NCBI GenBank assembly: GCA_024684815.1
Contig: JAIKWL010000008.1
Location: forward strand, 1-48,583
Direction: 5' to 3'
Source: Saccharofermentans sp.
GTDB taxonomy: Bacteria > Bacillota > Clostridia > Saccharofermentanales > Saccharofermentanaceae
DNA: 48,583 nt
The notes under the pieces are model-generated. The model was not told the origin of the DNA. It saw only the letters and a list, made by a program, of their open reading frames with translations, and did not search any database. A program made the position numbers and the translations under genes. Every line of letters begins with the position of its first letter. The first letter of the stretch is position 1. Positions 1-6,476 of the stretch are shown piece by piece.

Positions 1-268
1 AGGGTCTGATGTTCGCATGCATCAGGACTCTTAATGTATTCTTCTCTTTCTCCTCTGCGATGATAGATGCCGTGGCAGTAAGCGGCGCCATGCCTATGAA
101 CATAACGGAGAACAGCTTTACGAAGAAATGTTCCGGCATATCTTTGATATTGATAAAGTTCTCCATGATAAGGGTAAATGCCGGGAATAAAACGAACTGA
201 ATGAGTATCATCTTGTTCTTGAGCGTATCCCTTAACTGCTTTTTAAAAACGACCCATATCTTCTGCAT
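1..268 (-). CDS. ABC-2 type transporter permease, N-terminal part (cut by window edge)
   Basis: Only the first 89 codons are present; the gene runs off the left edge. The ATG at 268 lies 2 bases after the stop of the ATPase gene, so the two are translationally coupled. The visible protein starts MQKIWVVFKKQLRDTLKNK, the usual cytoplasmic start of an ABC-2 permease. It continues with a hydrophobic segment (about residues 20-40), a second hydrophobic segment (about 50-65) and the motif ATASIIAEEKEKNTLRVLM. That IxxEKExxTLexLL-type motif is characteristic of ABC-2 permeases of the NatB/YhaP kind. It is the membrane partner of the ATPase upstream. The substrate cannot be told. Confidence 0.85.
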   Translation of the reverse strand, partial: MQKIWVVFKKQLRDTLKNKMILIQFVLFPAFTLIMENFINIKDMPEHFFVKLFSVMFIGMAPLTATASIIAEEKEKNTLRVLMHANIRP

Positions 269-270
269 TT

Positions 271-1116
271 TTAATCCTCCGTCAGTTTCTTTCCCGTAAG
301 TTCCAAAAAGACCGTCTCAAGTGTCGGCTCCTCCGAATGTATCGTCTCGACTCTGCCCTGCTTAATCAGATCCGAGATAACGTCTGCAATATCTCCATCC
401 TGGTCGTATTCCTTCTCGCTGCCGTCATTCAGGCGCACCTTTATTTTCTTCCTGTGGTAATACCTGCGGCACAGCTCATCAGGTTTTCCGCGTTCTACTA
501 TATGCCCGTCATTCAATAGCATCACATCATCACAGAGCTCTGATGCTTCTTCCATATTGTGAGTCGTAAGAAATACCGTGCAGCCTTTTTTCTTTTTTTT
601 CAGGATCATCTCATGGATACCACGAATCGACTTCGGGTCAAGCCCGCTCGTCGGTTCATCCAGGAAGATTATCTCCGGATCATGCATCATCGCTCTGGCC
701 AGAAGGAGCCTCGCCCTCATTCCTTTAGACAGATCAGAGGCTTTTGTTTTCGCTGCGTCTCCGAGTCCTACCTCCCGCAGAGCTTCCATGACCCTGCTCT
801 GGGGAATGCCGTAAACATCGGCAAATACCGAGAGATTCTCAGTGCATGTGAATCTCTCATAAAGACCGAAGCGGTCCATCATTATTCCGAATCTGTTCTT
901 ATCTGACCCCTTAAGTTTTCTTACATCCTTGTCCATCACACTGACACTTCCCTCATCGAAAACCATCTGTCCGGTCAGTATGTTGATGAGCGTGGTCTTG
1001 CCTGCACCCGAAGGTCCCAGTAATCCTACGACAGTGCCTTCCGGAATATCAAAACTTATCCTGTCCAAAACCATGTGGTCACCAAACGACTTACAAACAT
1101 TATTGCAATTGATCAT
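271..1116 (-). CDS. ABC-2 exporter ATP-binding protein
   Basis: ATPase of an ABC-2 export system of about 281 residues. Walker A GPSGAGKTT lies near residue 34, a degenerate signature LSKGM in the middle, Walker B IIFLDEPTSGLDP and the H-loop FLTTHNMEEA follow. The C-terminal ~70 residues form the accessory domain usual for NatA/CcmA-type ATPases. The start chosen is the ATG at 1116 because GGGAG sits 7 bases upstream; a longer frame to 1158 has no ribosome site. The permease begins 2 bases after its stop. Two direct repeats at 1192-1219 overlap its probable -35 region, which suggests control by an activator. Substrate unknown. Confidence 0.9.
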   Translation of the reverse strand: MINCNNVCKSFGDHMVLDRISFDIPEGTVVGLLGPSGAGKTTLINILTGQMVFDEGSVSVMDKDVRKLKGSDKNRFGIMMDRFGLYERFTCTENLSVFADVYGIPQSRVMEALREVGLGDAAKTKASDLSKGMRARLLLARAMMHDPEIIFLDEPTSGLDPKSIRGIHEMILKKKKKGCTVFLTTHNMEEASELCDDVMLLNDGHIVERGKPDELCRRYYHRKKIKVRLNDGSEKEYDQDGDIADVISDLIKQGRVETIHSEEPTLETVFLELTGKKLTED

Positions 1117-1170
1117 ATCTTTCTCCCTTCTTCGTTCCTGATGACACGAAGATATCAACAGGTCCGGGGG

Positions 1171-1219
1171 ATTACAATAAGCCTATGCACGAGTTGCCGC
1201 TATGCGCGCATAAGTTGCC
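1171..1219 (-). promoter_or_regulatory. Direct repeats AGTTGCC with 21-bp period upstream of the ABC operon
   Basis: AGTTGCC occurs at 1192-1198 and again at 1213-1219, exactly 21 bp apart; on the gene strand each reads GGCAACT. The spacing matches the 9+12 arrangement of LytTR-type activator sites, though the bases only loosely fit that consensus. A possible -10 TGTAAT (1176-1171, minus) lies 15 bases downstream, so the nearer repeat would sit at -35. A perfect 12-bp palindrome TATGCGCGCATA (1201-1212) fills the space between the repeats. Regulator not identified. Confidence 0.5.
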
Positions 1220-1251
1220 AAAAACAGCCCGACACATTCCGGAAAAACTAA

Positions 1252-1284
1252 AGGGGCTGTCTCAAAACAAAAGAGATAGCCCCT
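1252..1284 (-). terminator. Hairpin AGGGGCTATCTC / GAGACAGCCCCT followed by TTTAGTTTTT
   Basis: Read on the minus strand there is a 12-bp stem with one mismatch and a T-rich loop, followed by TTTAGTTTTTCC. It would end minus-strand transcription coming from the CNB gene. The same stem and the same TTTAGTTTT tail recur at 26376-26398, and a related stem occurs at 35495-35532, so this is a member of a small hairpin family. Confidence 0.6.
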
Positions 1285-1295
1285 AACTATTTCAA

Positions 1296-1323
1296 AAGAA
1301 AACGGGTCCCGAAGGGCCCGTTT
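1296..1323 (-). terminator. Rho-independent terminator with UUCG tetraloop
   Basis: On the minus strand the stem AAACGGGCCC pairs with GGACCCGTTT around a TTCG tetraloop and runs into TTTTCTTTT. This is a textbook intrinsic terminator. It lies about 265 bases after the CNB stop codon, with the dispersed repeat between them. Confidence 0.8.
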
Positions 1324-1417
1324 ATTGTTAGAATTAACTTGTGCAAAAAACTCTAACATTACAGTCTGACTAGAAAAACAAGAACAAGTTCAGAAAACGT
1401 TCTGAACCGGCGTTAGC

Positions 1418-1555
1418 ATGCTCAAAATCAGAGTTTTCTACAAATCTGAGCGTTTGAAGCTGGTTTTAGCATCTTCAGGAACTGAAAAACGCTTAGTTTT
1501 TGAACATTTAAAAAGGGCGCCGCTAAGTGAATTTACTTCACTTTTGCGACAACCC
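1418..1555 (-). repeat. Dispersed ~138-bp repeat, copy 1
   Basis: The sequence matches, as reverse complement, the last 137 bases of the window (48447-48583) with about five differences including one indel. Read on the minus strand it opens with a long imperfect hairpin: GGGTTGTCGC ... AAGTGAAG/ATTCACTT ... GCGGCGCCC, then a T-run. It continues with AGCGTTT/AAACGCT-type internal pairing. This copy begins 33 bases after the stop codon of the CNB gene, in the same orientation as that gene. It may be a mobile terminator-like element or the end of an insertion sequence; no transposase is adjacent. Confidence 0.85.
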
Positions 1556-1587
1556 GTTTATTTTTTGATTTTTTACTTCAGACCGTA

Positions 1588-2496
1588 TCAGCCCTTGTTT
1601 GCCTCGTAGATCTCTCTGCAGGCCTTGAAATAATCGTATGTGATGCTTCTTAAGCGGTAAGACAGGTTCTTGAGGATCATGTCGATCTTAGCAGGGCATG
1701 TCTTGAAGAGCACCTCAAGATCTTCCGCACGGATGATCTCGACACGGGTGTCACTGGATTCAGCTACTGCAGTAGTTGCACGAACATCCTCCGAGAGCAT
1801 TTCCATCTCACCAAAGCAGGCAACAGGAGTGATCTCGGAAAGCTTTAATTCATCAACTGCACCGTAATTGCTGTAGATACCGACCTTGCCGCTGTGAAGG
1901 ATATAGAGGCACTTTCCGGCATCACCGTCTTTGAAGATGATCGTTCCGAAACCATATGTCTCACCGTCTTCCGTATTCTGTCTTAAAACAGCCTCTGATG
2001 CTTCACGGAGTGACTCCATGCTGGGGCGCTCAAGTCTGAAATTCTTGGAAGTGAGATAGATCGACTGCATTGTCATCTGGGCAAAGAAGCCGAGATACTT
2101 ATCGTTGGAATTGGTCCTGCGGACATCGTCTAAAGCTTTCTTTGCTTCGTTGCAGTCAGCAGTCATTGTCTGGATCCTGCTTCCGAACACCTTCATGATG
2201 GCAAGGATCTTATCAGGGTTCTGGGTAATGTATTCGTTCAGCTCTTCAGCTGCAATCTCTACTACCTTTGCTTCACCTTCTGCAACTACAGTGGCGCTTC
2301 TGGGATAATTCTCGATTACGGCCATCTCACCGAAATACTGTCCGGGTTCGAAAACTGCGAGCTGTACCTGATCATCCTTATCGTAATTCTTATAAGCTGC
2401 TACTTTTCCCTCCAAAAGCTGAAAGAAAGTATTTCCGGAATCTCCTTCTTTGATGATGATATCACCGGCATTAAACGTCTTCTCAATAGTACTCAT
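1588..2496 (-). CDS. Protein with two cyclic-nucleotide-binding domains, no output domain
   Basis: A 302-residue soluble protein with two CNB (cNMP) domains. The first covers about 8-115 with the phosphate-binding cassette FGEMAVIENYPRSATVVAE (Gly/Glu 56-57, Arg 66). The second covers about 180-285 with CFGEMEMLSEDVRATTAVAE (Glu 230, Arg 239). Both cassettes keep the Glu and Arg that hold the cyclic phosphate in the PKA and CRP families. There is no helix-turn-helix, kinase, channel or cyclase domain; a ~60-residue helical linker joins the two. The layout resembles a PKA regulatory subunit. The paralogue at 21792-22697 has the same architecture. It starts at ATG 2496 with AAGGGG 8 bases upstream. 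It stands alone between the ABC permeases and the stacked hairpins. Ligand and partner unknown. Confidence 0.85.
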   Translation of the reverse strand: MSTIEKTFNAGDIIIKEGDSGNTFFQLLEGKVAAYKNYDKDDQVQLAVFEPGQYFGEMAVIENYPRSATVVAEGEAKVVEIAAEELNEYITQNPDKILAIMKVFGSRIQTMTADCNEAKKALDDVRRTNSNDKYLGFFAQMTMQSIYLTSKNFRLERPSMESLREASEAVLRQNTEDGETYGFGTIIFKDGDAGKCLYILHSGKVGIYSNYGAVDELKLSEITPVACFGEMEMLSEDVRATTAVAESSDTRVEIIRAEDLEVLFKTCPAKIDMILKNLSYRLRSITYDYFKACREIYEANKG

Positions 2497-2621
2497 GTTG
2501 TTACCCCTTTCTGACCTTTGGAATGCTTATAACTGCCCCAAATCAGTATTTGTTAGTACACAACCGATTTTATTTTTTATAAGACTGTTTGTCAATCAGC
2601 CGCCGTTTTTCAGCCTCCGGA

Positions 2622-3479
2622 TCAATACTTAACAGAACCGAGCGCGACACCTTCAACGAGATGTCTTGACAGGATCGCAAACAGGATCAGCGGCGGAAGG
2701 ATCGATACCAGAGTATCAAAGAGCGGAACCCCCGTTTCCATAAACAGAAATGACTGTACGCTCGTCATGGTGATCGGGAGTGTCTTTTTCGCATCACTGA
2801 TAAGGATTATGGAAGGTGTGAATACATCATTCCAGCTGGTGAGGAAACAGAAGATCGCCTGAGTCGCAATAGCGGGTTTCAGAAGCGGAAGGATCATCTG
2901 GTTAAAGATCATGAATTCCCCTGCACCGTCTATTCTCGCTGATTCCACCAGATCCTTTGAGAACGTTGCCTGAAGATACATTCTCATGAAATACACTGTA
3001 ATAGGTGCGGCAATGGCCGGAAGGATCAGCATGTAAAGTCTGTTTATGAGATGGAATTTCCAGACAAGCTGATAAAAACCGATCATTGAAATGGTGCTCG
3101 GTATCATCATTACGAATGTAATGAATTTGCTGAATATCTCTTTGAGTTTCCACTCATATGCGGTGATGGCATAAGCGGTAAGTGCGGAAAAATATATGCT
3201 GCAAAATGTGCTTGCAAATGAAACGTACAGAGAATTCTTAAGCCCGGAGATATTGCTCGAAGCACAGAATTTCTTAAGCTCTTTCCAGTACCTTGCAAGT
3301 ATCACAAAAACATCCCTGGTCTTGGTAGCCTCCAGCGTTCCGGTGTAAGACTCTTTGATAAATTCCACGAACGGTAAGAGGACTATAACCGCAACAGTAA
3401 TAGAGACAATGTAAGTTATGACTTTAAGCGGAAGATCTCTCCTCTTATTTATTGAACTGCTGATCTGATTAGTGCTCAT
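2622..3479 (-). CDS. Carbohydrate ABC importer permease, MalG/UgpE type
   Basis: Inner-membrane permease of about 285 residues with six predicted membrane segments. Near residue 200 is an EAA-type loop (SARIDGAGEFMIFNQMILPLLKP) that docks the ATPase in the CUT1 sugar importer family. The start is taken at ATG 3479, which has AGGGG upstream. A GTG at 3494 inside the preceding gene lacks a ribosome site. It pairs with the MalF-type permease just upstream (overlapping region) to form the channel. The substrate-binding protein and ATPase are not in the window; CUT1 systems commonly share a distant MsmX-like ATPase. Sugar or oligosaccharide uptake is inferred from family only. Confidence 0.9.
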   Translation of the reverse strand: MSTNQISSSINKRRDLPLKVITYIVSITVAVIVLLPFVEFIKESYTGTLEATKTRDVFVILARYWKELKKFCASSNISGLKNSLYVSFASTFCSIYFSALTAYAITAYEWKLKEIFSKFITFVMMIPSTISMIGFYQLVWKFHLINRLYMLILPAIAAPITVYFMRMYLQATFSKDLVESARIDGAGEFMIFNQMILPLLKPAIATQAIFCFLTSWNDVFTPSIILISDAKKTLPITMTSVQSFLFMETGVPLFDTLVSILPPLILFAILSRHLVEGVALGSVKY

Positions 3480-3490
3480 ATCATTTCCCC

Positions 3491-4480
3491 TCACATGCTT
3501 CTCTTAGCTTCCATAAGTTCTTTTCTATGGAGCTTCTTAAGCCTTATCTCGTCTTTATCCCTGAAGAAGCAGAAGTATACGGTGCCCGCGATTATAAGGT
3601 ACAGGCAAAGAAGGATAAGACTTGCCGCAGCACCTCTGTCCAGGTTGGAAGACGAGCTGAATGCCTGCATTTCGATATACATCTGCAGTGTAAAGTTTCT
3701 GTCCAGGAGATCGAAGCCGAACATCGACGGAATATCAGTCATTCCGAGTCCGTCTACGATCGTTATAACGGTTATGAACAGCATTATCGGACGCATACAC
3801 GGAACCGTGACCCTGAAGAAAGTCTGCACTCTGTTAGCACCGTCCATCTCCGCCGCTTCAAAGATCTCAACCGGAATACTCGTGATGCCGGCGACCGCAT
3901 AGACAAATGTGATGCCGAAATGCATGAAAATACTTACTGCTATGATAAAGAACTTGGTTGATGTAAAGAATTCCAGATCCTCCATCGTTATTCCGAAGCC
4001 GTCTATAAGAGAAGCAACGTAGATTACTCCGACTGTGGTTCCGCATATTGTTACCAGATTTCCGAAAAGCATCGATCCCAGATAAGTTCCGGATAAAAGC
4101 TTAGGAAAAAGGAACAAAGGTTTAAATATCTTTCTCCCCTTTATCTTCATTCTCCTGTCTGTCATTACAGCTGCAATCCAGAATGCTATGATCCATTCAG
4201 GAATAGCCTGAGCTAACCAAAAGAAAAAAGTGTTCCCGATAGCATGTTTAAAAGACGATGACTTAAAAACATCAAGAAAATTCTTATACCATGGCAGTCC
4301 TTTTAGATACAGAAAATTAGGCTCGGCATAACCGATGACATGCTTTACGTCACTGAAAGCATAAAGGATGGTATTTCCCAGCGGCACGAGATGGAAGATC
4401 ACAAATGCCAGTACGAAAGGTATCGAGAAGATATATCCCCATTTAGAATATCTTTTGTTGATCTGGTTCTTGTTTTTCAT
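3491..4480 (-). CDS. Carbohydrate ABC importer permease, MalF/LplB type
   Basis: A 329-residue permease with six predicted membrane segments. The EAA loop (EAAEMDGANRVQTFFRVTVPCMRP) near residue 235 is a clear BPD_transp_1 signature. The N-terminal ~20 residues are basic and cytoplasmic. It starts 1 base after the stop of the acyltransferase gene and its stop lies 12 bases before the start of the second permease, so all three are probably one transcript from the divergent promoter at 6165-6193. There is no binding protein gene with it, which is unusual for this family. Confidence 0.9.
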   Translation of the reverse strand: MKNKNQINKRYSKWGYIFSIPFVLAFVIFHLVPLGNTILYAFSDVKHVIGYAEPNFLYLKGLPWYKNFLDVFKSSSFKHAIGNTFFFWLAQAIPEWIIAFWIAAVMTDRRMKIKGRKIFKPLFLFPKLLSGTYLGSMLFGNLVTICGTTVGVIYVASLIDGFGITMEDLEFFTSTKFFIIAVSIFMHFGITFVYAVAGITSIPVEIFEAAEMDGANRVQTFFRVTVPCMRPIMLFITVITIVDGLGMTDIPSMFGFDLLDRNFTLQMYIEMQAFSSSSNLDRGAAASLILLCLYLIIAGTVYFCFFRDKDEIRLKKLHRKELMEAKRSM

Positions 4481-4481
4481 A

Positions 4482-6005
4482 TTATTCCTCTTTCCCCTCA
4501 GCCTCAGGCTTTATCTCTTTTTCCGCTTCAGCCTTTTCGGGAAGTGATTTATCTGACTCAGGATCTTTCTCTTCTTCTGTCTTTACAGATGTTGCTTCAG
4601 TCGTTTCTGAAATTGACTTCTCTGACTTGGGATCCTTCTTCTCTTCAGCTTCATCAGAAGCAACTTCTGCCATTACACTTACTTTTGTTGCATGTCCTTC
4701 TTCTTCGCTGAACAGCACTGGTCTTGAAAAATCCTTAATGACTCTTGGTTCGAACAGGAATCTCTGAACACGGTCTGTGATCTTCTGTTCAGCAACACCC
4801 ATTAACACCGTCAGTATAATGACAGATATTGCATAGACATAAAGATTGTTCTTTACGTCGCCGATATTCAATACTGCTTCAGGAACCTCGACGAACCGCA
4901 GTACGACGATCGCCGCAAGGTTCATCAGATAAGTGTGAAGCGAATACTTGCCGAAGAAACGTGATACCGGGTTGCTGACATGATATTTCATCATGAATAC
5001 AAACACCGTGACTGCAAGGATCAGGAACAGCGGAAGCTGACAGAAATAGGTAGCGATCTTTTCAGCGATACCCGGGCCGTTGCCGTCCCATTCTGTCCAG
5101 TATCCGAATCTGCTCTGACCGAATTCGTTCAATGCATAGAACGCTAAAGTAATAATCATCATCACGTGTAATTTGAGTGCATATTTCTTTTTGAAGAATG
5201 CAACGATCTTCTTTTCGTAGCTTGCGAAAATAAGACCCGTCAGGAATGAAGGAGCCGCATTTACCCACCACTCACCATTGAACCAGAAGATCTGCTCGTT
5301 CTGCCACCAAAGCATATTATTCATCGCATAGTCTTCATCCATCCACCAGTTTTCGGGTCCGTACCACCAAGCGATATGTCCTTCGAAGCAGAACAGCATT
5401 GCCATCGCGATCATGAAAATAAATATGATCACAAAGCTTACAGGGCGCTTCTTGATATAACGGAAACAGAGGTAGAACACCAGATACAAAAGGCCGAGCA
5501 CTATCGGGAACCATGCGTATCTGTTCATCATCGTAACGCCGAGAAGGTTCGTGACCCACTGCACTCCTTCATGAGGGAACTTTACGATGAACTTTAATAG
5601 TCCGTAGATAAGGATATTTACATAGAAAGGAACAACTATAGTCCTGACTATCCTTTTTCTGATAAATCCTTTGAGATAATCCTTCTTTGAATCGAAGCTC
5701 TTGATCAGTCCATAACCCGAACAAAAGAAGAAAATAGCTACGAAATAAGCTCCGGCATTTACAAAAGGAGAAAGGATCCCTTCCTCCTGGAAGAAATATT
5801 CCTGAGATATATGATGAAGGATAACACCCATCGCGGCAAATCCGCGCAGGGACTTCATTGAGTCAAGACTCGTAAAGTCTTCATTGAACTCATCTTTCTT
5901 ACCGAACTTACATGTTCCGCCCCATATCAGGAGGATAACAAACAGATAACAAGTGATCTTGTCTAATACCGTCCACACGGTAATACCGCTCAACAACTCT
6001 CCCAT
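4482..6005 (-). CDS. Membrane acyltransferase (acyltransferase 3 family) with acidic repeat tail
   Basis: About 507 residues. Residues ~50-420 form an acyltransferase-3 domain with roughly ten membrane helices. The family motif SLRGFAAMGVILHH carries the Arg and the catalytic His, and GAYFVAIFFFCSGYGL follows. Such enzymes move acetyl or other acyl groups onto surface polysaccharide or lipid. A ~75-residue Glu/Lys/Ser-rich tail follows, holding two imperfect copies of EEKKDPKSEKSISE / EEEKDPESDKSLPE; this low-complexity end is not typical of the family. The start is ATG 6005 with AGGCGG upstream; a TTG at 6008 also opens the frame. First gene of an operon with two sugar-type ABC permeases. 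The acceptor is unknown. Confidence 0.85.
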   Translation of the reverse strand: MGELLSGITVWTVLDKITCYLFVILLIWGGTCKFGKKDEFNEDFTSLDSMKSLRGFAAMGVILHHISQEYFFQEEGILSPFVNAGAYFVAIFFFCSGYGLIKSFDSKKDYLKGFIRKRIVRTIVVPFYVNILIYGLLKFIVKFPHEGVQWVTNLLGVTMMNRYAWFPIVLGLLYLVFYLCFRYIKKRPVSFVIIFIFMIAMAMLFCFEGHIAWWYGPENWWMDEDYAMNNMLWWQNEQIFWFNGEWWVNAAPSFLTGLIFASYEKKIVAFFKKKYALKLHVMMIITLAFYALNEFGQSRFGYWTEWDGNGPGIAEKIATYFCQLPLFLILAVTVFVFMMKYHVSNPVSRFFGKYSLHTYLMNLAAIVVLRFVEVPEAVLNIGDVKNNLYVYAISVIILTVLMGVAEQKITDRVQRFLFEPRVIKDFSRPVLFSEEEGHATKVSVMAEVASDEAEEKKDPKSEKSISETTEATSVKTEEEKDPESDKSLPEKAEAEKEIKPEAEGKEE

Positions 6006-6143
6006 CAAAAACCGCCTGTAAATTAAGAATACGAAAAGTATGTCATATACCCCAAATAAATATCTATGATCCTGATCAGACCATAATCAGAAAACTATTC
6101 CGCTTATGACCCGGTCATGGTCCGGAAATACATCCGTTCACTT

Positions 6144-6161
6144 GGTGTACATGTGTATACC
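6144..6161. promoter_or_regulatory. Palindromic operator A
   Basis: GGTGTACATGTGTATACC fits GGTNNACANNTGTNNACC, 18 bp. It covers the predicted transcription start of the minus-strand promoter. It lies 34 bp from operator B and mirrors operator D. Confidence 0.7.
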
Positions 6162-6164
6162 ATG

Positions 6165-6193
6165 AATATAACATGAGGGTAGACATGTGTCAA
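6165..6193 (-). promoter_or_regulatory. Sigma-A promoter for the acyltransferase/ABC permease operon
   Basis: On the minus strand TTGACA (6193-6188) is followed by a 17-base spacer and TATATT (6170-6165). This leaves a leader of about 150 bases before the start at 6005. It is the mirror image of the promoter at 6387-6415: same hexamers and same spacer length. Operator B covers its -35 and operator A its start site. Confidence 0.8.
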
Positions 6194-6195
6194 CC
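6178..6195. promoter_or_regulatory. Palindromic operator B
   Basis: GGTAGACATGTGTCAACC overlaps the -35 box of the minus-strand promoter. Its reverse complement differs from operator C at only one base. Confidence 0.75.
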
Positions 6196-6260
6196 TAAGA
6201 ATGAATCTGCTTCAAGCATGATTTCATGTCATGTTTTGCCATTGAAAAGCAGCCGGTTCT

Positions 6261-6296
6261 AATGTCCGACTTTTTCACCCCGAAAAGTCGGACATT
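6261..6296. repeat. Perfect 14-bp inverted repeat between the divergent promoters
   Basis: AATGTCCGACTTTT pairs perfectly with AAAAGTCGGACATT around an 8-base loop. No T-run follows on either strand, so it is not an ordinary terminator. The GTCGGACAT core recurs as direct repeats on its right side (6299, 6335, 6371). Confidence 0.8.
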
Positions 6297-6381
6297 GAGT
6301 CGGACATCGTTTTCGCATGCAACACCACTATCGAGTCGAACATTGTATTAGTATGCAGCCGTTTTTTTGAGTCGAATATCG
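6297..6381 (+). repeat. Degenerate 36-bp-period repeats, GAGTCGRAYATYG
   Basis: GAGTCGGACATCG (6297-6309), GAGTCGAACATTG (6333-6345) and GAGTCGAATATCG (6369-6381) are spaced exactly 36 bp apart. The first two units are similar over most of their length, sharing a TT-GYATGCA core. They lie just upstream of the plus-strand promoter and could be binding sites for a second regulator or remnants of a tandem duplication. Confidence 0.7.
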
Positions 6382-6384
6382 ATT

Positions 6385-6402
6385 GGTTGACACGTGTCTA
6401 CC
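6385..6402. promoter_or_regulatory. Palindromic operator C
   Basis: GGTTGACACGTGTCTACC is an 18-bp near-perfect palindrome (two mismatched positions) overlapping the -35 box of the serine hydrolase promoter. It lies 34 bp from operator D. Confidence 0.75.
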
Positions 6403-6415
6403 TCGATGATATATT
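6387..6415 (+). promoter_or_regulatory. Sigma-A promoter of the serine hydrolase gene
   Basis: TTGACA (6387-6392), a 17-base spacer and TATATT (6410-6415). The predicted start is near 6422, giving a leader of about 55 bases. Operators C and D cover the -35 box and the start site, the classic layout for repression. Confidence 0.85.
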
Positions 6416-6418
6416 AGC

Positions 6419-6436
6419 GGTATACAACCGTGTACC
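6419..6436. promoter_or_regulatory. Palindromic operator D
   Basis: GGTATACAACCGTGTACC covers the predicted transcription start of the serine hydrolase gene. It fits the same GGTNNAC...GTNNACC pattern as operators A-C. Confidence 0.7.
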
Positions 6437-6476
6437 ACTCGAAAATACGGTGACCGGGAAAAGAGGTTGACGATAT

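Larger units (their letters stand above)
1117..1587. other. Gene-free 470-bp interval with promoter repeats, two hairpins and a dispersed repeat
   Basis: No credible gene. In order it holds the direct-repeat promoter of the ABC operon (1171-1219), a terminator-like hairpin (1252-1284), a UUCG-loop terminator (1300-1323), a small perfect inverted repeat GTTCAGAA/TTCTGAAC (1388-1407) and the 138-bp dispersed repeat (1418-1555). A 63-codon frame at 1418-1609 is not kept, because the second copy of the repeat breaks it by a one-base deletion. Confidence 0.7.
6006..6476. other. 470-bp divergent regulatory interval
   Basis: No gene is seen between the acyltransferase and the serine hydrolase. The interval holds two mirror-image promoters, four operators, a 14-bp perfect hairpin and a 36-bp-period degenerate repeat. 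The stretch 6006-6140 is the leader of the minus-strand operon and shows no riboswitch-like fold that I can recognise. Confidence 0.7.

Noticed and set aside
1201..1212. Palindrome TATGCGCGCATA as an operator by itself
   Set aside because: Twelve-base palindromes arise by chance; it is mentioned only as the spacer between better-supported direct repeats.
1418..1609. A 63-codon frame in the left repeat copy
   Set aside because: The second copy breaks the frame by a one-base deletion, there is no ribosome site, and the frame leaves the repeat into the end of the CNB gene.
3495..3961. Two long frames opposite the ABC permease gene
   Set aside because: They lie wholly inside a clear permease gene on the other strand and show no family features or ribosome sites.
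6261..6296. Perfect hairpin considered as a transcription terminator
   Set aside because: No T-run follows on either strand and it lies between two outward promoters, so there is no transcript to end.
6297..6381. 36-bp-period repeats considered as a CRISPR array
   Set aside because: The units are degenerate, only 13 bases are conserved, there are three of them, and no cas gene is near.
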